From NCBI RefSeq assembly GCF_958979055.1, contig NC_084892.1, positions 25,520,501 to 25,584,500 on the forward strand: a DNA stretch of 64,000 nt. Direction: 5' to 3'. This stretch comes from Alnus glutinosa (Eukaryota; Streptophyta; Magnoliopsida; Fagales; Betulaceae). Below the pieces are notes generated by a model, which made no database searches, had not been told where the DNA came from, and was given only the letters and a program-made list of their open reading frames with translations. Of this stretch, positions 1 to 10,420 are shown one piece after another (the stretch's first letter is position 1; every line of letters starts with the position of its first letter). Position numbers and translations under genes: made by a program.

Positions 1-256
1 ACTATGTCTGATCTTCTACAAACAAAATGCCCACCAATCAAAATCCCTCATTTAGGTTCCATTAAACAAATTTTATAAAAGTTGAATCCTAAAAATTATA
101 ACTCAAAAGTAACCCAAATAAGCCCAAATTTTAATCAATAAATGCAACCTAAACAATAACCCAGCATTTCAACTTAATCCGAAAATCCAAAAAAGAGCTC
201 ATAACTTAAAACCCAATGTTGAATCACATAACTCTTTCCATTAAATTTTCACATAT
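1..256. other. AT-rich flank, no gene seen
   Basis: Low-complexity AT-rich sequence with no open frame of note, no repeat pair inside the window and no recognisable family. It forms the left flank of the Pack-MULE that starts at 266. Confidence 0.5.
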
Positions 257-903
257 TTTTAAATAGGGGTAATTACTTTTTCCCCATGAACTATCAACTT
301 TTGCACAAATTCCCCATAAACTACCAACTTGACCAAAATAAAGCATCCAACTATCAACGTTACACATTTTTCCCCCTTCCGTTAGTCAGAGATGTTATTT
401 TGGACAGTCAACATCTCACATGCGCCTCACGTGCCATTTTAATGATTTTTCTTCCACTTTTGCCCTCAGCATCATTTGTTAAAGGATTCTGAAAAAAAAA
501 AAAAAAAAAAAAAAAAAAGGAAACAAAGAAGATAAGTCCCTGTCTTCACCTCCTCCACCATCAGCTCCGACCCACAGGACACCGGCTAGACAAAGAGATT
601 GTACACCGGCGACCCACCGATGCCCGAGTCCACTCACGCGATCCCACCCAACCTGATTCTCATTCTTCACGCACTCGTGACTATCTCTTGCTTGCTTGGT
701 CTGTTTGTGAGGCAATGACGACGACTGCAAATTGCTCGAAAGTCTTCTCAACGATGTGTTGCAGCGTGAGGTCTATGAATAAAAAATAAAAAATCACCTC
801 AAATATGAATAAAAGGACTTGACAAACGGGCCATTTGGCTACTCAAAATTTACATTCTGCAACTTCTTGAAATAAAACTCTCTTGTTTGAGCAAAAAGGA
901 TTA

Positions 904-1170
904 AAGCAACTTTCCTACGGCACAAAGAGAACCCCAAATGATGAAACTGGTTCTGTGGCACTCCATTCCCATGCATGCACCCCTTCCTTCCTTGCGGTAA
1001 AGACTAGCAGCCCTATAACCAAAAGTGAAGGATCCAAGTGGAATATTGGCAGTTAACAGATTATAATTCATAGAAAATCCCTTTGTCCCAAACAACTCTT
1101 TGGTGATGGTCACAGCAACAGAAGTAATTGCTCCGATAGATGCTCCTATAATGTCAGTGCTGATGTACAG
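904..1170 (-). pseudogene. Captured fragment of nodulin-like / NFD4-type MFS transporter
   Basis: The minus-strand frame reads through motifs typical of the last part of plant nodulin-like major-facilitator proteins: ITKELFGTKGF, then NIPLGSFTFGY, then ASLYRKEGRG and CMGMECHRTSFIIWGSL. In intact family members this block is the loop and last membrane helices of a plasma-membrane or vacuolar transporter of more than 500 residues. Here only about 90 residues remain, with no start codon of the gene, no other exons and a divergent end. It sits inside the terminal repeats of the Pack-MULE, so it is best read as a captured exon piece and not a working gene. The family call is by motif recall; the exact paralogue cannot be told from the window. 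Confidence 0.75.
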
Positions 1171-2017
1171 AGCCCTTCTGTACATTGTTAAACGAGAGAC
1201 ATGGTAGGGTAGTGAACTGTTATCCTCCTCTGTTTTAGGCTCGATAAACATAGCATAACAGAGCATAAAACTTCATGAAAAAAATGACAGAAACAGAGCA
1301 TGAAGAAAATGATAGACCATACCAAACAAATTCTGCACGTCTTGCATCCATTGTTAAAGAAGAGGATGGGCATGGAGACAAGTAAAACGAGAATATTGAT
1401 ATGAGAAAAGTTGCAGAGGCGACGTGTTTTTATGGCGAGACAAGGGAAGGTTTTAGAATGGTATGGAAGCTTCGATAACTTGCTATAGAAAAACAAGCTC
1501 CTGGAAATTATTCTGAGGATGGTTTGGCAAAAATGGAGCTTCTTTCGATCAAACAAGTGCTAGAGGGGCAAGTCACACTATAAGTGTCAAAAAGATTCCC
1601 AAGTTGTAGACGCCAGATTTGTGAAGTCATTGACAAAATCATCAGGAGCTGTACGATGCAGTTCAGGATCTTGATGCTGAGACAAAGAGTAAAGGAGATA
1701 ACAAATGGAACAATGGCACTACAACTTGAAGGCTAAATATAGTACCTAAAAGTGAAAATGGAGCTAAATATAGTACCATAGTGAAAAGTTGGCAATTGCT
1801 TTTGCTTTACTGAACACTCCTGCAGGTGTGCCAATAAGGGTGATGAAGAACTTGCGTGTATGCATTGATGGCCATGTTGCCATAAAGTACATATCAGAGA
1901 TCATAAACCGATACATTATTGTACATGATACTAGTAGATTTCACCATTTTAAAAATGGGAAATGTTCTTGTGGAGATTACTGGTAAGAGCCATGTTTTTA
2001 TGGCTCTTCCATGACGT

Positions 2018-2218
2018 GTTTTTATTGTGAATGACGAGAGCGATGGGAGTTTGTACGTGCTGAAGTGGGTACTTGATCACCTCTTTGGGTCTATTGGTGT
2101 AGCGCCAGAAACGAACCGGCCAGAAGAGGTGGGCACGATCATAATGGTTCATGTTAAACAGCCCTTTCAGCAATATGTCTTCCCAGCTGGGCCCGGGGGA
2201 GCCAATTCGTTTTCCTCG
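2018..2218 (+). pseudogene. Captured N-terminal fragment of a universal stress protein (UspA-type)
   Basis: The plus-strand frame contains VNDESDGSLYVLKWVLDHL followed by TIIMVHVKQPFQQYVFPAGPGG. In plant UspA proteins the first block is strand 1 and helix 1 of the nucleotide-binding alpha/beta fold, and the second is strand 2 with the following loop. The usual lead-in before the aspartate is replaced by unrelated sequence, and the frame stops soon after the glycine-rich loop, so the ATP-binding GxxG motif near the C-terminus of the family is absent. The fragment lies inside the Pack-MULE on the opposite strand from the MFS fragment, so the two came from different genes. It is not expected to give a working protein. 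Confidence 0.7.
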
Positions 2219-2852
2219 CACCTACCTACTACATATTCTTCTTAATTTGCTTGGTTAAATGGTGCGTTTTGAAGACAAAACAAAAAAACACAAAAAACCC
2301 TCTTCGTCTTCAACCTTCAACTCTGTAATTTTTTTTGACCTAATTATTGAAACGTGAGTTTGTGGCACCAAAAAAAAAAAAAAAAAAAAAAAAACAGAGG
2401 GTAAAAAAGCACGTATGTGATGACGTGTCTGTATACTGGGTTTCTTTCGACGGAAATTCTTAGATTGTGTGAGGAACTTGCTGGGTTGGATTCTGACGCC
2501 ATTAAAGAAGGAAGAAGTGTGCTTGAAATAGGACCAATGATGAAGAAGATGATAGTATTCTGGAGAGACAGAGAGATAAAGAGAAGGAGAGAGAGAAAGA
2601 GAAACTGGCCATGTGGGGACAGTTTAAGACCCTCATTCATTTGAGGCAAAATTGGAAAAAATTATAATAAAAACACATGTGTTGGTCACATGATGGGTTG
2701 ACCGTCGAATTTAACACTTCTGACTGACGGAAGGGGAGAAAATGGTAACTTTGATAGTTGAATGTTCTATTTTGGTCAAGTTAGTAGTTCATGGGGAATT
2801 TGTGTAAAAGTTGGTAGTTCGTAGGGGAAAAGGTAATTACCCCTTTCAAATA

Positions 2853-3226
2853 TTTAAATAATCACTCACCAAACGCCGGAAAGAAATGACATGTGTATCA
2901 CAAAATTTCCAAGAACAAATAACTCAAAATCAGTTCTATCAAATTATTTATTAACAGAAAATATACAAGTCTCTCATGGTTCTTACCTATGGAGATTCCA
3001 CAACTGAGAATACAAACTTTGTCAAGAGGAGCCACAGACAACAGTCGTGGAGAGTTGAAGAGATTGGGGGAAAGAGTGACCACAACAACGTGTTAGAAGT
3101 GGCGAGCGGTGTTGGAGAGGAGAGTGGAGAGTCGAGCAGCGCCTAGAGTGAAAGAAAACTAAGAAATGTGAAAATGAGTTTATAACAGCTACAATTTTTT
3201 CACATTCATTTTTTTTTTTTTTTTTT
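2853..3226 (-). other. Spacer; possible first (UTR) exon of a minus-strand transcript
   Basis: No protein-coding frame of note. On the minus strand a pyrimidine-rich leader-like stretch (about 3165 down to 2994) ends in CCATAG followed by GTAAGAACC, a good plant splice donor. If this is a real first exon, the Pack-MULE at 266-2843 would lie in its first intron, with the rest of the gene left of the window. This is inference from one splice-like site only. Confidence 0.2.
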
Positions 3227-4495
3227 GGATAATTACACCATTAGTTCCTGGAGTTTGCCTAAATTATGAATCACTCCTTATGGTACAAAAATTTCATGGA
3301 GGGTCCTTATAATAAATTATAATTATAAATCACACTCTGAACCCGTTTTCTATTCATCAAGTTAACAAATTTTGTTAGTCAACCACGTCTTCCCCAATAC
3401 GATATTGACACATGTAATTTTTAAAAAAAATTATTTGAAGACAATTTTTTGCTTTTCCATGTCGTTTTGGGGTTGGCCATGTAGGACACACATGGTAGGG
3501 AGTAATCCACGTCAGTTGGGTATAGTAATATTTATCTAGGGTTTATTTTTTCCTCAACTTTTACCCCGATTTTTCTACATTTTCCGCCTCGATCTCATAC
3601 ATTCTCACACACCTTCCTGAGTTCCTGAAACTCATCTTCTTCCTTAGCTCATCATCTTTGCTAAGAACTCAGCTTTGGGTTTTGGAGATGGACATTCTTT
3701 GGTTGAATTTTATGATCATTGTTATGTTTATGGAAATGGATATTGGGGGCAGGGCAAAGCATATCAAGTCATCACCACGGTTAACTGCAATGATGATAAA
3801 TGTGCTAAGAAGCATGAGGTTGTCTATCCAAATAAAGATGAATCATGCGAGAGAATTTTAAACAAGGTTCGAAGGATATTGTGAAACTTTTACTATGACC
3901 TACTGTTGAGGGAGAGATTGGATATTGAAGATGTGAAATTACTGGAAGAGTTGTTCATACTAGAGGAAATTTTCTTTGATTTGTATTCAATTAAAGAGCT
4001 GGAATCATTTTATGAATATGTTACTTTACGAACAAGATGAGTTTCAAGAACCCAAAGCTGAGTTCATGGCGATGAGCTAAGGAAGAAGATGAGTTTGAGG
4101 AACCCACGAAGGTATGGGAGAATGGATGAGAGGTGGATGATGTAGAAAATTCGGGGTAAAAGTTGGGGAAAAAGTTAACCCTAAATAATTATTCTACCCA
4201 ACTGACGTGGTTTACTCCCTGCCATGTGTGTCCTATGTGGCCAACCCCAAAACAACATGGAAAAGCAAAAAAAATGTCTTCAAATAATTTTTTAAAAAAA
4301 ATTACACTTGTCGATCTATTATTAGGTATGCCGTGACTGACTAACGGAATCTATAAACTTAGTGGATAGAAAATGGGTTTAGGGAGTGATTCGTAATTAT
4401 AGTTTACCACAATGACCATTTACGAACTTTTTGTACAGTAAATAGTGATTCGTAATTTAGGCAAACCTTAGGGACCAATGATGCAATTCTCCCTT
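3227..4495. mobile_element. Fold-back element with arms of about 450 bp
   Basis: The segments 3227-3692 and 4049-4495 are diverged inverted copies. Shared landmarks in order are an outer end GGATAATTACACC (left) against the complement of GCAATTCTCCC (right), a TTTGCCTAAATTA block, a CCATTTTCTATCC-like block, and an inner GAGTTCATGGCG / ACTCATCTTCTTCCTTAGCTC block. A unique core of about 350 bp remains between them. No clear target duplication could be fixed because the left flank is a poly-T run. The long arms resemble MULE-type fold-back elements; superfamily is inferred. Confidence 0.75.
3675..3884 (+). pseudogene. Unrecognised ORF in the core of the fold-back element
   Basis: A 69-residue open frame starts in the left arm and runs through the unique core of the element. 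It contains EFYDHCYVYGNGYWG and, further on, four charged clusters with cysteines (NCNDDKCAKKHE, DESCERIL). I do not recognise the family. Because fold-back elements often carry captured exons, it may be a piece of a host gene. The overlapping frame that starts at 3658 is a shadow. There is no sign of splice sites that would extend it. Confidence 0.3.
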
Positions 4496-4500
4496 ATTTT

Positions 4501-4700
4501 GTGTGTGTGTGTGTGTGTGTTTTTTATACGGATTGATGGGTCAACCCGTTTATCCTAAACCCAATCCATATAACTTAGTATCGTGTTCATGTCAGATTCG
4601 TGGGTCTTGTAAAAAATTATCGTTACTCAACTGTTATGTACTTGAGAAATTAAGCCTATAACACTTCTTTAATGCATATAAATAGGCAAATAGCCCCAAT
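4501..4700. repeat. (GT)n microsatellite and hAT-like remnant
   Basis: A run of about ten GT units lies at 4500-4520. The following stretch (about 4530-4620) has text like GGGTCAACCCG and CGTGTCAG that recurs in the subterminal zone of the hAT-like element at 58291-58995, so it may be a decayed end of the same family. The rest is AT-rich with no coding signal. Confidence 0.4.
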
Positions 4701-6420
4701 CATGCTTGTAGGGGTGTAAATCCGAACCGATTATAACCAGACCGGAACCAGATCTGAGTACTAACCGACTTCTGAAAACCAAGAAATCAGGAATTGGGTA
4801 GATACCCAGTTATTTAAAACCGAGTACCCAGGGTACCCGGTCCCGGGTACTGGTTTTCAAAAAACCTAGTTATACCCGGACCGGGTCCATTAGTTTATTA
4901 AAAAAAAAAACCTCCTACCCTTTTACACCTTAATAGCATCAGCCTACACGGGGACCTTTCGGTCCTTTCCATTTTCTACCTTTTGAGTTTTGCCCTAAAG
5001 CCCTTTTCTTTCAGAAATACGCCACCTGCCTTCACGCTCACGCCCTGCCTTCTTCTTCTTGAACCTTCTTCTTCAAACGAATCACGCCCACGCCCTGATT
5101 TCTGAAGCAGAGGAAGCCTTAATCTGAGGAAAAAATTACATGAGCTCGAGCTAGGGTTTCTGAAGACAATTTGTAGGCCACACGGTCTTCTTCTCCTCCT
5201 TTGTGTCTTGCAGACAGCGAGCTGGAGCCAGGGGGTTTCATTTCGAAACCCTAACTACAAGCCTCGCTTCTCCTCGTCGTCTTCATTCGTTCTTGGTTCC
5301 CTGGTTCGACTTATTGTTGAAGATCTGGATATAAAGTGTTGCTTTCTTTAATTAGATCTTAACTTTTTTCTCTCTTAGTATTTTTGTAAAATTACGGAGA
5401 TCTAATGGCAGATTAGATTGCTTTATGGTTAGAGCTTCCAAATTGTTCTCTCATTTCGATTAGGCATTTAAAAAAAAAAAAAAAAATGGTCTATTAGTTT
5501 TTTTTTTTTTTGCTTTTTTTTTGCCTATTTAAACAAGTTTTCGTATGTCTGATTTGTTTTGCTCGGATTTTCTTCTGTTCGTCTTGATTTGGTACTTAGG
5601 GTTTCTGAACTATAATTCCATTTATAAAGATTGAACATGGTCGTAGATTGAGCAGGAACTGGCAACAAATCTTCAAATGTATTCAGAAAGTCGATCGATA
5701 AAATCAGTAATTGGCAACAAATATTTTAATGCTTTTTTTTCTTTTTTGTGTTTTCTATAGATCCAAATATATGTTTGCATGCTTGATTCAATCTGATTGT
5801 ATTTTTTCTTTTTGATTTCGTTCGGTTGTTGGAAAATGCTTGATGAACAGGTCCGGATAATTGGTTTCAACCGGATAATTCTCGATTACTCAGGGTACCC
5901 GGCTCCGGACCAGGTTATTGAAATTCAATAACCGGGACCCCGGTTCCAGTTTTCAATTTTAGCTAATAACCGAGAATTGGAACCAAATTTACACCCCTAC
6001 ATGCTTGCACTTGAATTTTTATCCTACTATCAATTAGATATTTATTAAATTAATTAGTATTTATTATATTTTCTTCATTTGAAAAGTAATAAATATTGTT
6101 TATATGACCTAAAATATCAACCATTTCGTTTGATAACAACTGGTGGGATTTTTAAAAGATCTTGATCCGTGATGCCTTTCCTTAATGCATATAAATAGCC
6201 CCAATCATGCTTGCACTTGAATTTTTATCCTACGATCAATTAAATATTTATTAAATTAGTATTTATAATTTTTTTTTTTCATTTGAAAAGTAATAAATAT
6301 TGATTATATGACAAAAAATATCAACCATTTAGTTTGATAACAGAATAACTGTCGGGATTTGTAAAAGATCTTCACCCGTTGTTTAATGATGCCTTTCCTT
6401 AATGCATATAAATATCTCCA
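4660..6420 (+). repeat. Tandem repeat units, one split by the hAT insertion
   Basis: The text around the hAT insertion (CTTTAATGCATATAAATAG, then CCCCAATCATGCTTGCAC, then AATTTTTATCCTAC and a block ending CATTTGAAAAGTAATAAATA) occurs once split by the element (4660-4708 plus 6000-6170) and again unbroken at about 6171-6390. A third partial start is at about 6391-6415. The second unit therefore keeps an uninterrupted version of the insertion site at about 6207. Confidence 0.8.
4709..5999. mobile_element. hAT-like non-autonomous DNA transposon
   Basis: Ends are TAGGGGTGTAAAT (4709) and ATTTACACCCCTA (5999), perfect short inverted repeats. The element is flanked by identical 8-bp copies of CATGCTTG (4701-4708 and 6000-6007), the duplication length of hAT transposons. 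Subterminal zones carry repeated GGTACCCGG / CCGGGTACC-like motifs on both sides (about 4800-4890 and 5850-5960). No transposase frame is present in the 1291 bp. A leader-like pyrimidine-rich stretch near 5030-5290 may be captured host DNA. Confidence 0.9.
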
Positions 6421-6812
6421 TGACCCCGTGGGCTCGGGGGTGGTTCGGCCACCCAGGGCTAAAGTAATAAATAAAAAATAAAATAAAATAGGTTTTGGCC
6501 CATAGGGTTGGTTGAACCACCCCCACGTGGCCCAAAAAGCCACCCCTAATTTTTTTTTTTTTTTTTTTACTTTTAAGAAAAATGGCTTAATTTAAAAAAA
6601 AAAATGAAAAAATTTGGGTAGTCACGTGTCGCAATTTCAATGGTGCCACGTCGCTGACGTGGAAATCTGTTAGTTTTGAACAAAACAATTGACGGAGGTT
6701 TCGTCTCCATCTTTTCGCATAGCACATGTACTATATATGAAAAAAAAAATGAAAAATGAGAAGACAAAAAGTAAAGTTTTGAAACCATATGGAGCAATTA
6801 GATATTTAACCC
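6421..6812. mobile_element. MULE-type remnant with GGGTGGTTCGGCCACCC palindromes
   Basis: The stretch 6421-6545 holds short palindromic blocks of the type GGGTGGTTCGGCCACCC and GGTTGAACCACCCCC, the same motif style as the large fold-back element at 27397-28375. It is followed by CCACGTCGCTGACGTGG-like sequence and ends in ATATTTAACCCC. Only one terminus can be seen, so it is called a fragment. Confidence 0.4.
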
Positions 6813-8936
6813 CTTTTTTTTTCTTTTTTTACTGCCAATTTATCTTCACAATAAGATCGAGGTAAAAAAAAAAAAAAAAGACATTAATGAGGTTAAATTC
6901 TCTAAACTTGCTTTGCTTAATAATTAAAAGATTGTATACAGTTTTAAAAAAGAAAAATTATTTTATGGAAAAACAAAAAAAAGTTTTCTGTTAAACTATG
7001 ATTTTTAGTCGTATCAAAATAAACGGAGCCATAGTTTCAATTAAAAATATCAGGACTGAACTATGTGTCTTGAAATTCCGAATATTTCTCCTCATAGAAA
7101 TGTTTATTCACCAAACAAAGCATCAAAAGAATTCCAAAGAATAATTATGGCACCCCTTGCACTATTGTTAGCCTGTGATACCCATATACCCACTCAGTCT
7201 CACATGATATGAATATGAATAAACCAAAAGCGATCCTTCAGTGGCGCTGTGTCAGTGTGGGTCTCTCTCAAAACTGGTGGGTGGTAGTGGTAGCCACTCA
7301 ATTGGGCTCCCCCTTCCTCCAACCCAAGGAAAAAGAATTTTGTTTTCATGATGATTAAATTTGAAAATGCGACATTTTGTGAAATTATATAATTAATTAA
7401 TCCTATATATATCACTATTTTCGCAATTACATTGAATTCCATGATGCCACCATTTTAAATAATTACTAAAATTTAGGAATAAAAGCCTGAGCATTGAGCT
7501 TTCTATTACTATATAACCCAATGAAGAAATTTAAAAAGAGAACAATAAAACCTACCAACATAAATAAGAATACTAGGATGCTCTCTTATAGGCTTAAACA
7601 TATCAATCTGCTAATGCAATTTGATATATATATATCAAGTGGCTTAATGCATGTGGTATATTTAACCCTATATAATAAGAAAATACTTAAAATATTAAAT
7701 AAAAAAAATAGAGTAAAAGTAAAAAACAAGGCCTTGCTTGCTTCCACATTGGCATAACACAGTACTATATAGTGTCCAACTGCTTTACTAACATTATACC
7801 AAAATCAAAAGAGTAATCATTGTACTAATATTTCACTTTTATCTGATTATTATGTTAATGTGACGGAGTCAAATAGTTATTATATATATATATATATATT
7901 AACAAAGGCTGATTTAAAGACTATTAGTGTGAATATTGCTCGTCAATCAACTTTGAACAACCATGAATTCAATCATGGTGAGAAAGAGGTATTATCTTTG
8001 ATTGAAAAATGATATTTTACAACTCAAAGATACAACTATATATTTACATAACTATGAACTTTTTTATTTATTTTCTAAAGAAAAACACAAAATTAGACTC
8101 CAACCCATTTACATGATTTTGTGGATTTTTGTTTATTAAAAAAAAAAAATAATAATGTCAATAATTATATCATGAAGTGACAAAATATCATGTCTCATCT
8201 TTTATATCACGCAATCCACCATGCAAATGGGTGTACGTTTGTCTAAGGGCGAGAGTGCCTTATCCTTTTGTGCATCTTTTCTCACAAACACTTTCGCTCT
8301 TTTCCATTTTTTCCCCAATTTTGGACCAATTGGTAGTGTCCTCGTGCGGTGGACAATAGTCAATAGAGGTGGTACTGTTGAAGTGAAGAATGAGTCTTAG
8401 GATAATTGCCTTTCGCTAAAATAAACGACACAAATACAATCGTCAAAACTAGGTGCGGAACTACACTTTTAGGCAAGGGGAGATGGGCAAAAAAAAGGGG
8501 GATAAAAAATTGATTTTAGAGGTATTATCCCATAAAAGGGGGCATAAATGTGTATAAAGGTCCCAACTTATTGCTTCATCAAATTAAGTTAACAAGTAAG
8601 CTTGATCTACTTAAGTTAACAAAGTATATTTGGTCCATATATATATACTTTGGTCCATATATATATATATGCAATGCTTATTAAACTAAGCCTAATTCAA
8701 TAACACACTTAGCTACTTTTATTGTGTATGGATAAATGAATTCATTATTTAATTAGTATTCCAAATGGATTCAAAGTCTATTTATGTTTATTGACTTAAG
8801 GTTATTTGGAGCTATTTACAATTCTATGGCATTCTCATCTTAAACTATCCTATTCAACTCTTTATTCTTTTATTACATAAATACCTATGTAATAAGACTA
8901 TAGGACCTTAATCTTATTTAAAATGTTATTTCCAGC
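6813..8936. other. AT-rich intergenic DNA, no gene seen
   Basis: AT-rich DNA with poly-A/T runs, (TA)n tracts at about 7880-7898 and 8640-8670 and a short direct repeat (TTTGGTCCATATATATATA, about 8631-8670). Open frames are short and show no domain signal. I found no element ends. Confidence 0.5.
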
Positions 8937-9132
8937 TCATGACAACAAGAAGAATTGGATCATTCCCAGGGATGTTTTGCTGGCTGGGAGGAACGATGAA
9001 GAGCTTGGGAAGTTACTTGAAGGTGTTACCATTGCTCATGGTGGTGTCTTTCCCAACATCAACCATGTCCTCTTGCTCAGGAAGACGGCGAACAAGGCTG
9101 CCAAGGAGCCCAAGTCTCCAAAGAAGGCTTAG
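8937..9132 (+). pseudogene. Histone H2A 3' fragment
   Basis: The frame reads [20 protein letters not shown], then [18 protein letters not shown] and a lysine-rich tail ending in KSPKKA and TAG. This is the C-terminal half of plant histone H2A (end of the histone fold, docking domain and SPKK-type tail). The first three helices are missing and the sequence upstream is unrelated AT-rich DNA. Several positions fixed in H2A are changed here (tryptophan for arginine after KKN, aspartate for histidine after IPR, glycine for valine after LLA). A 3'-UTR-like segment follows to about 9230. The truncation and changed core residues mark it as a 5'-truncated copy; the ATG at 8923 is not the gene's start. 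Confidence 0.85.
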
Positions 9133-10420
9133 CTTCCTCTAGTCAATCAAGTTGCTTCTTTTTCATTTGTATGTAATCTGGGTGTAGGATTTTTTGTAGG
9201 GAAAATTAATGAATTTGAAAGATCTTTTGACCACTTTTTTAGGAATTTTTTTTTTTTTTTTCTGAAATTAATGGATGAAACCACTTGTCTCATTACTTGG
9301 ATTTAGTGATTAATAGCAGCAGATTTTTCTTTATGGGTTAACATGAGCCAAACGCATGAATAAAAATATTTTCAGTTAAAATCATTTGGCTGACGTAGCT
9401 TATTCCAGACCAAATGATTCGCACGTGGCAATTCTTCACTTGAGCTCACGTATCATCATAGATCATGAGGTATAACGTTCTGATATTTTTCAGTCATTTG
9501 TGTTCGCTTTTCCATAATCAGGTCAACGCCCTCGACACAGTTTCACAGAGGGGGATTCCCGGGTCTTGAAGTAAATCCCCTTGGGTTGTTAAAGGTGGCA
9601 CGAAATCTTCTCAACATACTTTGCGGATAGCTCTACGTAAGCGCTGGTGTAAAGGCGAATTCCTCTATTCCCTGCACGTCAACAAAATCTCAAAAGCTCT
9701 TTAGGAGGAATCCCCACCCCTAAAAGCTTCTACGGAATCTGTCGCCGCTTCCCATCACCCCAATTCTATCTTGACTCCACTTTAAGGGGAATGCATCTTC
9801 AATGACCTACTGTTGAGAGACCAGGTTATCTCACCAAACTTATATTCTCACCAAACATTCCCATTCATTTACACCACACCCGCTAAACAGCACCTGCTCA
9901 ACAGAGGACATTTAACAAATAACAAAGTGAAATTGGAAGACCGAAAATTTTGCAACCCACCGAGGAATTAAAATCCCCACAAAAATGCGTGGCCAAAAAC
10001 ATCAAACGAGAAGCTTTTGTGATCTAAAGAACTCAACCTATCAACAGAGCTCATAATGAAATGGAAACCAAATCTAACGGAGTGTGAACCATCTCACAAA
10101 ACGATCAAGAAAACTGGAAAAGATAAAAATAAAAAAGATCAGACTATCCCATACAGGCAATTCAACACCTATTCATTGTACCCAATAAATAAAACTCAAC
10201 AACTTCTGTTAAGCAATGTAGAAGTCTATGACAACTAGAATGGGCATTTAAAGCTTGCCCAGATACTCTGAGAACGTTTGTGCTTACTGGATACAAATGC
10301 TCCAAGGTTTCGTTTCTTCTACAGAGGATAACAAATGGTAACAGTTTGCTTTACACGGATAAGAGCCCCAGAAAATTTACAACTTGGTGATCTGCATAGA
10401 TTAGCAGCTTTCACCTCAGA
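9133..10420. other. Intergenic DNA, no gene seen
   Basis: Contains the former H2A 3' flank (to about 9230) and then sequence of mixed composition, somewhat richer in GC at 9520-9800, without a frame, repeat pair or RNA structure that I could support. The right end may include the 3' end of the PRA1.A transcript. Confidence 0.4.

Larger units (their letters stand above)
266..2843. mobile_element. Non-autonomous Mutator-like element (Pack-MULE)
   Basis: Seen: two inverted terminal repeats of roughly 130 bp. The left arm begins GGGGTAATTAC at 266 and the right arm ends GTAATTACCCC at 2843. Both arms carry the same diverged text in opposite orientation (266-395 against 2715-2843). The element is bordered by TTTTAAATA (257-265) and TTTCAAATA (2844-2852), a 9-bp target duplication with one mismatch, which is the length known for Mutator-like elements. 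No transposase is present. The interior holds at least two pieces of unrelated host genes in opposite orientations, at 904-1170 (minus) and about 2018-2218 (plus), plus poly-A runs near 490-518 and 2370-2393. Known: this architecture defines Pack-MULEs. Inferred: it was moved by a MULE transposase elsewhere in the genome. Confidence 0.9.
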
